DNA of 64,000 nucleotides. Origin: Polaromonas sp. GTDB taxonomy: Bacteria; Pseudomonadota; Gammaproteobacteria; Burkholderiales; Burkholderiaceae_C. Of this stretch, positions 26,302 to 35,170 are shown in pieces. Made by a program: the position numbers and the translations under genes. The notes below the pieces were generated by a model. It ran no database searches and was not told where the DNA came from. It saw only the letters and a list, made by a program, of their open reading frames with translations. The stretch is from the NCBI RefSeq assembly GCF_016185115.1, contig NZ_JACPOF010000021.1:310001-374000 (forward strand), read 5' to 3'. Every line of letters begins with the position of its first letter. The stretch's first letter is position 1.

Positions 26302-27306
26302 ATGACCTCCCTTTCTCCGACCTCCCGCGCTTCATGGCCCAGGCGCACCGCGCTTGCCTTGCTGATCGTGCCACTGCTTGCAGGCAGCCTGCCTGCCCGC
26401 GCCGAGTCTGCCGCCGACTACCCCAGCAAGCCCATACAGATTGTGTTTCCGTGGTCGCCCGGCAGTGATGAACTTGTGCGTGTACTGGCCACCGACCTCA
26501 CGGCGCGTCTCGGGCAACCGGTGCTCATCGATTACCGCCCCGGTGCGGCCACCAGCATAGGCGCGGCGCACGTCGCCAAGGCCCCGGCCGATGGCTACAC
26601 GCTGCTCTACGGCAGCAGCACCACCTTTGCCATCAACCCCAGCGCCTATGTCCGCCTGCCGTATGACCCGGCGCGCGACTTTGCACCCATTACGCGCCTC
26701 ACCTCGTCGCCCTTCTTTGTCTTTGCCAGTCCCAAACTGCCCGTGAATTCGCTTGGCGAATTGCTGGCGCTGGCCAAAAAACGCCCGGGCGAAATCAGCT
26801 ACGCCACGCCAGGCATTGGCTCAGTTCCGCATCTGTCCATAGAGCGCCTGGCCCAGCAGGTGGGCGTCAAGCTCAATCACGTTCCCTACAAAGGCAATGG
26901 CCAACTGATGACCGACGTCGTGGGCGGCCACGTCGATTTTTCATTCAGCGTGCATGCGCAACCCTTCATTCAGGACAAGCGCGTGAAAGGCCTGGCCTTC
27001 ACCGGCGCGCAGCGCTCGGCGGCCTTGCCCGAACTGCCCACGGTGTCGGAAACCGGCGTGGGCCCCTACACCTCCTCTGTCTGGTTTGGTCTGGTCGCCC
27101 CTGCAGGCACGCCGCCGGCGATTGTGAAAAAGATTAACGAGGCTGTGCGCGAGGCTATGGCCCAACCTGCATTCAAGGCCAGATTTGCAGCCCAGGGCAT
27201 AGACCTCTCGCCCAGCACACCTGAAGAATTCGCGGCCCAGATACGCAACGAGATCCCGGTCTGGCGGGAGGCCGTGCGCCTGGCCGGGGTCACGCCCGCT
27301 AACTGA
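26302..27306 (+). CDS. TctC/Bug-family solute receptor
   Basis: A 334-residue periplasmic binding protein. A long signal peptide with several Arg (about 1-35, ending LPARAES) precedes the family core. YPSKPIQIVFPWSPGSDELVRVLA replaces the usual PGG loop residues with PGSDE, then VAKAPADGYTLLYGSS, GISYATPGIGSVPHL (written here for the EISYATPGIGS region) and ALPELPTVSETGVGPYTSSVW. The altered ligand loop may mean a different substrate class from the other Bug proteins in the window. It is followed after 45 bases by a leaderless binding-protein-like gene. No tctAB lies nearby. A stem-loop directly precedes the start codon. Confidence 0.92.
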   Translation: MTSLSPTSRASWPRRTALALLIVPLLAGSLPARAESAADYPSKPIQIVFPWSPGSDELVRVLATDLTARLGQPVLIDYRPGAATSIGAAHVAKAPADGYTLLYGSSTTFAINPSAYVRLPYDPARDFAPITRLTSSPFFVFASPKLPVNSLGELLALAKKRPGEISYATPGIGSVPHLSIERLAQQVGVKLNHVPYKGNGQLMTDVVGGHVDFSFSVHAQPFIQDKRVKGLAFTGAQRSAALPELPTVSETGVGPYTSSVWFGLVAPAGTPPAIVKKINEAVREAMAQPAFKARFAAQGIDLSPSTPEEFAAQIRNEIPVWREAVRLAGVTPAN

Positions 27307-27351
27307 AACCTGAACCGAAACCCATCTTTCCCTCAACCTCCAAAGGACATC

Positions 27352-28218
27352 ATGACTGACAAAACCTTTCCTACCATCCGCCTGTCACCCAACGGCCCGG
27401 TCTTCGACCTCCCCATCTATGTGGCGCAGCAGGAAGGCATTTTCGAGAAGTACGGCCTCAAGGTGCAATTCGTCGAGAAATACAACGGCCATGAAAGCCA
27501 TGCTTCCATTGACCCTTTCGAGCGCCGCAAGGAAAGCCTGTATGAAGACGGCACGGCCGATGCCTACAACCTCTGCGAGTGGGCCGGGCTGGACCGCTCC
27601 GAAAACAGCACGCGCGGCAGCCGCGTGCATGCATTGCGTCCTGCAGTGGCCGCCCAAGCCATCCTGTCTTTCGACAGTGAAATCCAGGAAGTGCGCGACC
27701 TCGCCGGCGTGCCAGTCGGCATCAACGAACGCACCGGTTCGCACTACACCACCCTGCAGATCCTGGGCGGATCACTGGCGCGTGAAGACGTGGTGCTGGC
27801 GCATCGCGGCGCACCGCAGGAGCGCTACGATGAACTGAAGTCAGGCAAGCTGCGTGCGGCTGCGTTGATGGAGCCCTACATCAGCCTGGCGCTCAAGGAA
27901 GGTGCGCACATTGTCAGCGTGGTCTTCTACCGTGGTGCTGAAGTGATCTCGCCGGATGTTGATGACGACCTGCGCACCGCCTACCGCAGCGCGCTCAATG
28001 AGGCGGCCGACCTGCTGCAACGTGATTTCGGCAAGTACAAACACCACCTCACGGACCAGATCAAGGGCCAGCTTGAGCCGCATGAGCTCTTTGACCACTT
28101 TGTGCATTACGCGCGCAGCCGCGAGTTTGACGAGAGCCGCTTTGCCTTCACCTACCAGTGGATGAAGTCCTGGAACCTCACACCCGGCGACAAGGCCTTC
28201 AACCAGCTGGCGATCTGA
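27352..28218 (+). CDS. Leaderless NMT1/SsuA-like binding-fold protein
   Basis: A 288-residue protein resembling ABC-importer binding proteins (FDLPIYVAQQEGIFEKYGLKV at the first lobe, EVRDLAGVPVGINERTGSHYTTLQIL, KSGKLRAAALMEPYISLALKEG). It has no signal peptide or lipobox, and no permease or ATPase adjoins. It is therefore probably cytoplasmic, as an enzyme or a ligand-binding regulator on this fold. Potential reactive residues include His47, His50, Arg58-Arg59 and Cys75 (NLCEWAG), but they do not match the DszB triad. It is probably cotranscribed with the preceding Bug gene. The function is unknown. Confidence 0.65.
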   Translation: MTDKTFPTIRLSPNGPVFDLPIYVAQQEGIFEKYGLKVQFVEKYNGHESHASIDPFERRKESLYEDGTADAYNLCEWAGLDRSENSTRGSRVHALRPAVAAQAILSFDSEIQEVRDLAGVPVGINERTGSHYTTLQILGGSLAREDVVLAHRGAPQERYDELKSGKLRAAALMEPYISLALKEGAHIVSVVFYRGAEVISPDVDDDLRTAYRSALNEAADLLQRDFGKYKHHLTDQIKGQLEPHELFDHFVHYARSREFDESRFAFTYQWMKSWNLTPGDKAFNQLAI

Positions 28219-28239
28219 GCCGTAGCCACAACGTCAGGC

Positions 28240-29901
28240 TCAGGCAGTTGCGGCCCGAAAGCTGTGCGCACTGGCCATGGGCCAGTACTGTTTGAACACA
28301 TTGTTCTGCTTGTCCAGCGCTCCCAGCAGGGCACCGGGCTCGACCTGCATGATGAGGTTGCTGAGCAGGCGTACTTCGGTATCTGTCAGGCGGCGCACGA
28401 TGTGGTGAGCGTTGACCTGTTGAGGATGTTCCAGCCCGGCGGCCTGCACCAGCTCCTGCAGGGCGTGCAGCGTGCTGCGGTGAAAGTTGCGCACGCGGTC
28501 GGCCTTGTCGGGCACCACCAGCGCGGCCTGGCGCCTGGTGTCCTGCGTTGTCACGCCCGTCGGGCAGGTGCCCGTGTGGCAGGTCTGCGCCTGTATACAG
28601 CCCAGCGCCATCATGAAGCCGCGACCTGCGTTGCACCAGTCGGCGCCCAGCGCCATCAGGCGCACCATGTCGAAGGCCGTCACTACTTTGCCGGCCGCAC
28701 CTATCGAGATGCGGTGGCGCAGGTTCACGCCAATCAGCGTGTTGTGCACCAACAGCAGGCCTTCCTGCAGCGGTGCGCCTACGTGGTCTGTGAACTCCAC
28801 CGGGGCCGCACCCGTGCCGCCCTCGGCGCCATCGACCACGATGAAGTCGGGCGTGATGTTGGTCTCCAGCATGGCCTTGACGATGGCAAACCACTCCCAG
28901 GGGTGGCCGAGGCAGAACTTGAAACCGGTCGGTTTGCCGCCAGAGAGTTTGCGCAGTCTTGCGATGAAATGCATCATCTCGACCGGTGTTGAGAAAGCAC
29001 TGTGGCTGGACGGCGAGATGCAATCCTTGCCGATTGGAATGCCGCGTGTCGCCGCGATTTCCGATGTCACCTTGGGCCCGGGCAGGATGCCGCCGTGGCC
29101 GGGTTTGGCGCCCTGGCTCATCTTGATTTCAATCAGCTTGACCTGCGGGTCGAGCGCGCTGGCCGTGAAGCGCTCTTCATTGAATGTGCCGTCGTCGTTG
29201 CGGCAGCCGAAATACCCCGAGCCTATTTCCCAGATCAGATCACCGCCGTGTACGCGGTGATGTGATGAGATGGAGCCTTCGCCGGTGTCATGCGCAAAGC
29301 CGCCCATCTTCGCGCCCTTGTTCAATGCCAGGATGGCGTTGGCCGAGAGCGAACCAAAACTCAGCGCAGAAATGTTGAAGACGCTGCTTTGGTAAGGCTG
29401 TGTGCAGGGCTCGACTGATTCGGAGGGCTTGCCGGGCGTGCCACCAATCCAGATGCGGAAGTCGTGCGAAGGCAGTCTGGTCGGCGACATCGAATGGTTG
29501 ACCCATTCATACCCTTGGGCGCCCACATCAAGCTGCGTGCCGAAAGGCCGGTTGTCCGGCTCGCCTTTGGCGCGCTGGTAGACCAGTGAACGCTGCGCGC
29601 GAGAGAACGGCGTGGCCTCGCTGTCGCTTTCGATGAAGTACTGGCGCATTTCGGGGCGTATGTACTCCAGCAGAAATCGCATGTGACCAATGACCGGGTA
29701 GTTGCGCAGGATGGCGTGGCGGTCCTGCTGCAGGTCGTATATACCAAGTGCGACCAGCGCCACGCAGACGGCAAACAGCACCAATGCCAACCACCAGAAC
29801 GAGAAAAAGACAAGTTTGACCAGGAAGGCCAGCGCACCGAACACGCACAGGGCCATGAAGGAGTAACGCGTGGGAAAGTGGGCATTGAGTCGCTGGAGCA
29901 T
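28240..29901 (-). CDS. Membrane-anchored FMN-binding glutamate synthase-like protein
   Basis: A 553-residue protein. Two N-terminal membrane helices (about residues 15-34 and 36-54) are followed by a domain like the central plus FMN regions of the glutamate synthase large subunit. NISALSFGSLSANAILALNKGAKMGG, QGAKPGHGG, VVDGAEGGTGAAP and ALGADWCNAGRGF mark the FMN barrel. Cys-x5-Cys-x4-Cys in GCIQAQTCHTGTCPTGV matches the 3Fe-4S ligands of GltB. There is no glutaminase domain and no small subunit, so it cannot be the normal GOGAT. The family is common, is annotated FMN-binding glutamate synthase family, and has no settled function. Confidence 0.9.
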   Translation of the reverse strand: MLQRLNAHFPTRYSFMALCVFGALAFLVKLVFFSFWWLALVLFAVCVALVALGIYDLQQDRHAILRNYPVIGHMRFLLEYIRPEMRQYFIESDSEATPFSRAQRSLVYQRAKGEPDNRPFGTQLDVGAQGYEWVNHSMSPTRLPSHDFRIWIGGTPGKPSESVEPCTQPYQSSVFNISALSFGSLSANAILALNKGAKMGGFAHDTGEGSISSHHRVHGGDLIWEIGSGYFGCRNDDGTFNEERFTASALDPQVKLIEIKMSQGAKPGHGGILPGPKVTSEIAATRGIPIGKDCISPSSHSAFSTPVEMMHFIARLRKLSGGKPTGFKFCLGHPWEWFAIVKAMLETNITPDFIVVDGAEGGTGAAPVEFTDHVGAPLQEGLLLVHNTLIGVNLRHRISIGAAGKVVTAFDMVRLMALGADWCNAGRGFMMALGCIQAQTCHTGTCPTGVTTQDTRRQAALVVPDKADRVRNFHRSTLHALQELVQAAGLEHPQQVNAHHIVRRLTDTEVRLLSNLIMQVEPGALLGALDKQNNVFKQYWPMASAHSFRAATA

Positions 29902-30004
29902 CGTAAGCCTTCAGATACAAGGTCGTTTTGTGAATCGCTGCCTTGGTGCGGCAGATACACTTTGCATCATAAGAGCGCCGCGTGTCGCTCAGCCCCTGTT
30001 GCAC

Positions 30005-30814
30005 ATGAAACCAGACCCTGACCCCGCCGCCGCCAGCTTCATGGAGATTGAGGACTTCGACGAACTCGACGCCATCCTCGATGAATTGCGCAGCCGGTAT
30101 GACGAAACACCCCAGTGGGAATTTTGTGAAGGCTTCATGGCGGCTGTGATCTGCTCGCGCCGGACCATTCCGGCGGCTGAGTACATCCCTGTGCTTCTGG
30201 CCACGCCTGCCGACGGAGAAGCGCCTGACGCTGAAGGTGGATCGTTCGCCGATGAGGCGCAGCAGCAGCGCTTCATGGCCTTGTGGAACAGGCGCTGGGC
30301 CGAGGTCGCGACCGCGCTGGACTCCAAGGTCGAAACCCTTGAAGACGACGAGTGTTACCACCCCGAGGTCATGGACATACGCGGCGCGGTGGCGGACATG
30401 CCGCCCGACGAGCAGGCCAACTTCAAGGGTGAAGACCTGCCTGCGTTTGCCCAGGTCTGGGCGCTGGGCTTCATGTTTGCTGTTGAAAGCTGGCCCGACG
30501 AATGGGCTGCACCGCGTGACAAGGATGCCGCCAGATGGCTGGACGAAGCGCTGGAAGCGGTTGTTGCCATGACCGAAGACGACACCGGCAAGCCCGAAGT
30601 GTCCCCCCTGAGTGAAGAAGGTGCACCCAGTACCAGCATTGCCCGGCTGAACGCGTTTGGTGAGGCGATATGGGCTGTTTATGACCTGCGCGAGTTGTGG
30701 CGCACCATTGGGCCCAAGGTTGAGACGGTTCGTGCTGAAGCCACGCCTGGCCGCAATGATGTCTGTTATTGCGGCAGCGGCAAAAAGTACAAAAAGTGCC
30801 ATGGGGCTGGCTGA
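30005..30814 (+). CDS. YecA/UPF0149-family protein with SEC-C motif
   Basis: A 269-residue acidic cytoplasmic protein. Residues about 20-210 form the helical YecA/UPF0149 domain (QWEFCEGFMAAVICSRR, FAQVWALGFMFAVESWPDEW). The C terminus is a SEC-C zinc motif (GRNDVCYCGSGKKYKKCHG) with Cys-x-Cys-x8-Cys-His, as at the end of SecA, where it binds SecB and ribosomes. YecA of E. coli is reported as a ribosome- and SecA-related metal-binding protein. ATG 30005 fits the family. An upstream in-frame ATG at 29870 would overlap the divergent gene. A bidirectional terminator follows. Confidence 0.9.
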   Translation: MKPDPDPAAASFMEIEDFDELDAILDELRSRYDETPQWEFCEGFMAAVICSRRTIPAAEYIPVLLATPADGEAPDAEGGSFADEAQQQRFMALWNRRWAEVATALDSKVETLEDDECYHPEVMDIRGAVADMPPDEQANFKGEDLPAFAQVWALGFMFAVESWPDEWAAPRDKDAARWLDEALEAVVAMTEDDTGKPEVSPLSEEGAPSTSIARLNAFGEAIWAVYDLRELWRTIGPKVETVRAEATPGRNDVCYCGSGKKYKKCHGAG

Positions 30815-30846
30815 GAGGTCAGGCACAACCCCTGTCCGTAGCCCAT

Positions 30847-30875
30847 AAAAAAAGCCCGCTTGATGCGGGCTTTTT
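30847..30875. terminator. Bidirectional terminator
   Basis: An A run, GCCCGC (30854-30859), TTGAT, GCGGGC (30865-30870) and five T form a terminator usable from both convergent genes. Confidence 0.85.
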
Positions 30876-30893
30876 CAATTCAGCCGGGGCTGA

Positions 30894-31118
30894 TTATTTT
30901 TGTGCAGCAGCAGCCTTTTTGGCGGCTTTTGCCTTGCGTGCGCCCTTTTTGGCGGTGCGCTTGGTCTTTGCAACAGCCTTGGCAACTGGCTTTTCAGCAG
31001 GTGCAGCGGCTGGGGCTGCTGCAGGTGCAGCGGTTTGTGCAGCAGCTGGCGTGGAGATCACGGCCAGGGGCATGGCCAGAACAGCAGCGCTTGCGAGGAT
31101 AGACAGAAATTTTTTCAT
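30894..31118 (-). CDS. Small exported Ala/Lys-rich protein
   Basis: A 74-residue precursor. A signal peptide (about 1-28, ending TPAAAQ) leads into an Ala/Pro repeat (three APAAAP-like units) and a basic tail (KTKRTAKKGARKAKAAKKAAAAQK) like the C terminus of histone H1. If cleaved, the mature peptide has about 46 residues and is strongly cationic, so it could bind nucleic acid or LPS. It is a single gene with its own terminator. The sequence is of low complexity, so homology would be uninformative. The coding assignment rests on the signal peptide and a purine-rich AGGAGCCAACC upstream of the start. Confidence 0.7.
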   Translation of the reverse strand: MKKFLSILASAAVLAMPLAVISTPAAAQTAAPAAAPAAAPAEKPVAKAVAKTKRTAKKGARKAKAAKKAAAAQK

Positions 31119-31223
31119 GGTTGGCTCCTGGTGTTAGGTATTTGGATGTTTGCCTTTCGGCCCATCTATAACGCCAACATTTGGGCTCCGGTTGACTCAT
31201 CTGCAAGCTTTTTTGTAACTGAC

Positions 31224-32093
31224 TCAGGCAGCACCGAATTCGTCGCCCATCTCGCGCGCACGTTGTTTGGCCGCGTGCATGGCTCGGACGAAGAGTGTCT
31301 TGACCCCGTCCTGCTCCATGGAGGTGATGGCTGCATAGGTTGTGCCCCCTTTGGATGTCACCCGGCCGCGCAGGATTTCGGGTGGCTCGTCAGACGCTTT
31401 TGCCAGGGCGGATGCCCCTACAAATGTGCCTATGGCCAGCTTGTTGGCCTGCTCACGGGTCAGGCCCATGTCGACACCCGCCTCTATCATGCCCTCGATG
31501 AAATAAAAGACATAGGCCGGGCCGGAGCCTGAAATGGCGGTCACCGCGTCCAGCTGGTTTTCGTCGTCCAGCCAGACGTAGTCGCCGGTGGTCTTGATGA
31601 CGGATTCGACGGCCAGCCGGTCAGCGGCGTTGACGGCCTTGCGTGCAAACAGCGCCGTCATGCCCTTGCCTACCAGCGCCGGTGTGTTGGGCATGGATCG
31701 CACCACCACCTCGGTGCCCAGCCAGCGGGCGATGCTGTCCGAGCGTATGCCTGCCGCCACGCTCAGGTGCAGGGCGGTCTTGGTATGAAAGCGCGCCATC
31801 ATGGCGGCTTCCTTGAAGGTCTGGGGCTTGACGGCCCACACCACCAGGCTGGCATCGGCCAGCGCTGCGCTCGGCGCCTCTTCCACCTTGACGCCAAACT
31901 GTTTCTTGAGTTTGGCCGCCTGCTCGGCAAAGGGCTCGACGACGTGGATGTTGGCGGGCTTTGTTCCCCGCTTGATCAGCCCGCCGATGATGGCGCTGGC
32001 CATATTGCCGCCGCCTATGAAGGCGATATTCTCGGGTGCGTGGGCATTGGTGGCGGGCATGGGGGCGGGTCGGGATGTAGTGGGTTTGGGCAT
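31224..32093 (-). CDS. proC: Pyrroline-5-carboxylate reductase
   Basis: A 289-residue NAD(P)H-dependent enzyme for the last step of proline synthesis. The dinucleotide motif is IAFIGGGNMASAIIGGL. VRSMPNTPALVGKGMTALF and AVTAISGSGPAYVFYFIEGMIEAGVDMGL are the conserved ProC blocks, and TSKGGTTYAAI is near the C terminus. ATG 32093 lies eight bases after GGAG on the coding strand. An in-frame GTG at 32102 overlaps the upstream stop but leaves no room for that site. The first 20 residues are a Pro/Ala-rich extension. It is probably cotranscribed with the phytase-like gene just upstream (gap of five bases). Confidence 0.95.
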   Translation of the reverse strand: MPKPTTSRPAPMPATNAHAPENIAFIGGGNMASAIIGGLIKRGTKPANIHVVEPFAEQAAKLKKQFGVKVEEAPSAALADASLVVWAVKPQTFKEAAMMARFHTKTALHLSVAAGIRSDSIARWLGTEVVVRSMPNTPALVGKGMTALFARKAVNAADRLAVESVIKTTGDYVWLDDENQLDAVTAISGSGPAYVFYFIEGMIEAGVDMGLTREQANKLAIGTFVGASALAKASDEPPEILRGRVTSKGGTTYAAITSMEQDGVKTLFVRAMHAAKQRAREMGDEFGAA

Positions 32094-32098
32094 GGTGA

Positions 32099-33289
32099 TC
32101 ACTCCAGGAATTCAAACGCCAGCAGTTGAGTGACCTGCCGTGCGCTGAAATTGTCGTCGCTGATAAAAACAAGGCTGCGATTGCCGCTGGCCAGCCTTGG
32201 CCCCCAGGTCATGCCTTCAGTGTTGTCCAGCCGGTCAAGGCGCTTTCCTGCACCGGGGCCGATAAAAGACGCGAAATTGGCCAGCAGCAGCTTGTTCACC
32301 GGCTGGTAGTTTGCGCCCTGCAAGGCTGGGGTGTCCAGCGTGTCGCTGCCCTGAAGGGTGTCAACCAGGTAGAGGCGCAGCGAATTGCCGGTGGCGGTGT
32401 CGTAACCGGCCATGTAGGCGCGCTCCAGCACCAGCATGCGGTGCTGGTCCAGCATGAGGATCTCGCTGATGCCGTTGTCTGCGGGGGCAATGGCGGGCCT
32501 GGGTGCACGCGGAATCGCATCGGGAATGTAGGCCACCTGGCGCAGCAGCCTGCCGCCGGCAAGATCAATCTGCGTCAGGCGGCAGGGCCCGCCCGGCGCG
32601 CCAACGCTGGGCAGGGGTCCGTCCTGCAGCATCGCACCCTCCATCGCCAGCCAGGCGGTTTTGCCGTCGGGTGTCAGGCTCATGCCCTCAAAGCCCCGGT
32701 TGCTGCGCGGGCCGCGTGTGGTGTTGAAGTCAAACAGGGGCGGCAGGGCGAACTGCCGCAGCAGCGTGCCATCCAGCCGGGATTCGCTGAAAGACGGTGC
32801 CACACCCGCCAGCGCATTGCCCTCACTGCTCCAGAACAGGGTCTGGCTGCCTGCGCGCCAGCGTATGGATTCCGGGTCCTGCAGCTTGTAACCGGTGATT
32901 GACGACGGGTAGGCAGAACCGTCGGACTGGCGCAATTGCGTCATGCCGGTGATTTCCGGCTGGCCCAGTGCGTTGCCGTCCAGGGGTATGCGCGCCGTAT
33001 AAAACCGGGCCGGGTTGCGGGCAGAGCCATCATCGGTGATTAAAAAATACTGGCCGCTGGCCGGGTCGTAGTCAATGCCCGAGAGGCCGCCCACCGTTGT
33101 GCTCTGGTATTGCAGGCCGTGGGGGATGCGGGCCTCGCCAATCAGGCGCAGGCTGGCGGGAAGAGTGCCGGGCGTTATTGGCGCTGGCGCGGCCGGGGCA
33201 CAGGCGTGCAGGCCAAGCGCTGCCAGGGCCGAAGCCCCTATCAGTTGCCGCCGTGTCAGGCCGGCGCAGGTGTCATCGACGGGTCTCAT
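32099..33289 (-). CDS. Phytase-like beta-propeller lipoprotein
   Basis: A 396-residue exported protein of the esterase-like activity of phytase family. The N terminus has a twin-arginine-type sequence (LTRRQLIGASALAALG) and a lipobox LHAC (Cys30), so it may be a Tat-exported lipoprotein. The domain contains GGLSGIDYDPASGQYFLITDD, DPESIRWR, NRGFEGMSLTPDGKTAWLAMEG and LDNTEGMTWGP, the blades typical of this family. Activity is not well established: phytase, phosphodiesterase or binding roles are possible. It is the first gene of a likely pair with proC. The divergent glpK starts about 100 bases away. Confidence 0.88.
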   Translation of the reverse strand: MRPVDDTCAGLTRRQLIGASALAALGLHACAPAAPAPITPGTLPASLRLIGEARIPHGLQYQSTTVGGLSGIDYDPASGQYFLITDDGSARNPARFYTARIPLDGNALGQPEITGMTQLRQSDGSAYPSSITGYKLQDPESIRWRAGSQTLFWSSEGNALAGVAPSFSESRLDGTLLRQFALPPLFDFNTTRGPRSNRGFEGMSLTPDGKTAWLAMEGAMLQDGPLPSVGAPGGPCRLTQIDLAGGRLLRQVAYIPDAIPRAPRPAIAPADNGISEILMLDQHRMLVLERAYMAGYDTATGNSLRLYLVDTLQGSDTLDTPALQGANYQPVNKLLLANFASFIGPGAGKRLDRLDNTEGMTWGPRLASGNRSLVFISDDNFSARQVTQLLAFEFLE

Positions 33290-33393
33290 GATGCTTTCAA
33301 CAGGAAGCCTTCAATGGTAGCTGGGGAAAGTGACGACACGCAGCCTCGCCTTATTGCGCTAACCTAGGCTGTAACCGACTACCTGCAGATTGA

Positions 33394-34893
33394 ATGGACT
33401 ACTTATTAGCACTTGACCAGGGCACGACCAGCTCACGTGCCATTTTGTTTGACCATTCGGGCAGCGTTGTGGCGCTGGCGCAGAAAGAGTTCCGCCAGAT
33501 ATTTCCGAAACCCGGTCAGGTCGAGCATGACGGGCTGGAGATCTGGTCCAGCCAGCTCTTTGTTGCGCGCGAATGCCTGCAACAATTGCCCGCAGGCGGC
33601 AAGGTCGCGGCGATAGGCATTACCAACCAGCGCGAAACCACTTTGCTCTGGGACCGCAAGACCGGCCAGCCGGTGGCCAACGCCATCGTCTGGCAGGACA
33701 GGCGCACGGCAGGCCGTTGCGACGAATTGCGCCAGGCCGGCCACGCGGCGCGCATCCAGAAAAAGACCGGGCTGGTGCTGGATGCCTACTTTTCGGGCAC
33801 CAAGATCGAATGGCTGCTGGACCATGTGCCCGGCATCCGTGCGCGCGCCGAAAAAGGCGAGATCGCCTTCGGTACCATGGACAGCTGGCTGGTCTGGAAC
33901 CTCACTGGCGGCAAGGTACACGTCACCGACGTCAGCAATGCCTCGCGCACCCTGCTGTTCAACCTGCACACCCTGGCGTGGGACGACGAGTTGCTGGGCC
34001 TGTTCAACATCCCGCGCTCTGTTTTGCCCGAGGTCGTGCCCAGCAGCGGCATCATGGCTGAGACTGACGCTGACGTGCTTGGCACAACTATCAAAATTGC
34101 TGGCATGGCGGGCGATCAGCAGGCCGCCACCTTCGGGCAGGTCTGTTTTGCGCCCGGCATGGCCAAGAACACCTACGGTACCGGCTGCTTCTTGCTGATG
34201 AACACCGGCGCACGCCCGGTGATCTCGAAAAACCGCTTGCTGACCACGGTGGGCTGGTCGTCAGAAGCCGCCACCGGCGCCGCTTATTGCCTGGAGGGCA
34301 GCGTGTTCATGGCGGGCGCCACCATCCAGTGGCTGCGCGACGGCTTGCAAATCATCAAGTCGGCGGACGAGGTGCAGGCGCTGGCCGAAAGCGTGCCTGA
34401 TACCGGTGATGTGTATCTGGTGCCCGCCTTTGCCGGGCTGGGCGCGCCGCACTGGGACCCCTATGCGCGGGGCGCGCTGCTGGGCATGACGCGCGGCACC
34501 ACGCGCGCCCACATCGCCCGTGCTGCGCTGGAAGCCATCGCCCTGCAAAGCGCCGACGTGTTTGCCGCCATGAGCCGCGATGCCGGGCTGGCGCTCAAAG
34601 AGCTGCGCGTGGACGGTGGCGCTAGCCGCAATGATTTGCTGATGCAGATGCAGGCCGATTTTTCAGGCGTGCCGGTGGTACGCCCCAGGGTGACCGAGAC
34701 CACCGCACTCGGCGCAGCCTACCTCGCCGGGCTGGCCGTCGGTTTCTGGAGTGGCTCCGATGAAATCATGGCCCAGTGGCAGGTCGACCGGCGGTTTGAG
34801 CCGGTGATGGGTGCTGCCGAGCGCAGCGCGAAGCGGGCGCGCTGGCACAAGGCGGTGGAGCGGTCAAAACTCTGGGTCGAAAGCCAGGGGTGA
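33394..34893 (+). CDS. glpK: Glycerol kinase
   Basis: A 499-residue FGGY-family kinase that phosphorylates glycerol to sn-glycerol 3-phosphate. It has the N-terminal [43 protein letters not shown], the [15 protein letters not shown] and [13 protein letters not shown] blocks, [10 protein letters not shown], and the ADP-binding [17 protein letters not shown]. Length matches the family. glpD follows on the same strand after 277 bases that contain a dispersed repeat, so the two may have separate promoters. No glpF permease or glpR repressor lies in the window. Confidence 0.97.
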   Translation: MDYLLALDQGTTSSRAILFDHSGSVVALAQKEFRQIFPKPGQVEHDGLEIWSSQLFVARECLQQLPAGGKVAAIGITNQRETTLLWDRKTGQPVANAIVWQDRRTAGRCDELRQAGHAARIQKKTGLVLDAYFSGTKIEWLLDHVPGIRARAEKGEIAFGTMDSWLVWNLTGGKVHVTDVSNASRTLLFNLHTLAWDDELLGLFNIPRSVLPEVVPSSGIMAETDADVLGTTIKIAGMAGDQQAATFGQVCFAPGMAKNTYGTGCFLLMNTGARPVISKNRLLTTVGWSSEAATGAAYCLEGSVFMAGATIQWLRDGLQIIKSADEVQALAESVPDTGDVYLVPAFAGLGAPHWDPYARGALLGMTRGTTRAHIARAALEAIALQSADVFAAMSRDAGLALKELRVDGGASRNDLLMQMQADFSGVPVVRPRVTETTALGAAYLAGLAVGFWSGSDEIMAQWQVDRRFEPVMGAAERSAKRARWHKAVERSKLWVESQG

Positions 34894-34930
34894 CGTGAAC
34901 CAGCAAAGTGAATGAGCAGAACATACAAAT

Positions 34931-35040
34931 CATTTGCTATTAAATTCGTAGCTGCCCACGTACGTATCTATTGGCCTGGAGGCTTGTTTGATGCCTGAAA
35001 ATGGCCTTTTTTAGCCTGTTTTTCAGGTTCTGGCGAGGCA
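34931..35040 (+). repeat. Dispersed ~105-base intergenic repeat, copy C
   Basis: TTTGCTATTAAATTCGTAGC is followed by CACGTACGTATCTATTGGCC, TTTGATGCCTGAAAATGGCC and a TTTTTTAGCCTG block, the same series as copies A and B. It occupies most of the glpK-glpD gap. Downstream, GTTAA (35064-35068) and TTAAC (35077-35081) form a small dyad. Confidence 0.78.
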
Positions 35041-35170
35041 AATTTGCGCCACAGACGTGAAATGTTAAGTTCCATATTAACTTTTCGGTTTTTCGGCGTT
35101 CACGCGAACCACTAATAATGAGTGCATCACGCTGGCTCACTGAAGTCCGGCGGAAAAGAAATCCAAAGAC

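Noticed and set aside
29528..30826. 432-codon minus-strand frame spanning the GltB-like 5' end and the YecA gene
   Set aside because: It runs antisense through a YecA/SEC-C gene and out of frame through the GltB-like gene, both clearly coding. It resembles nothing.
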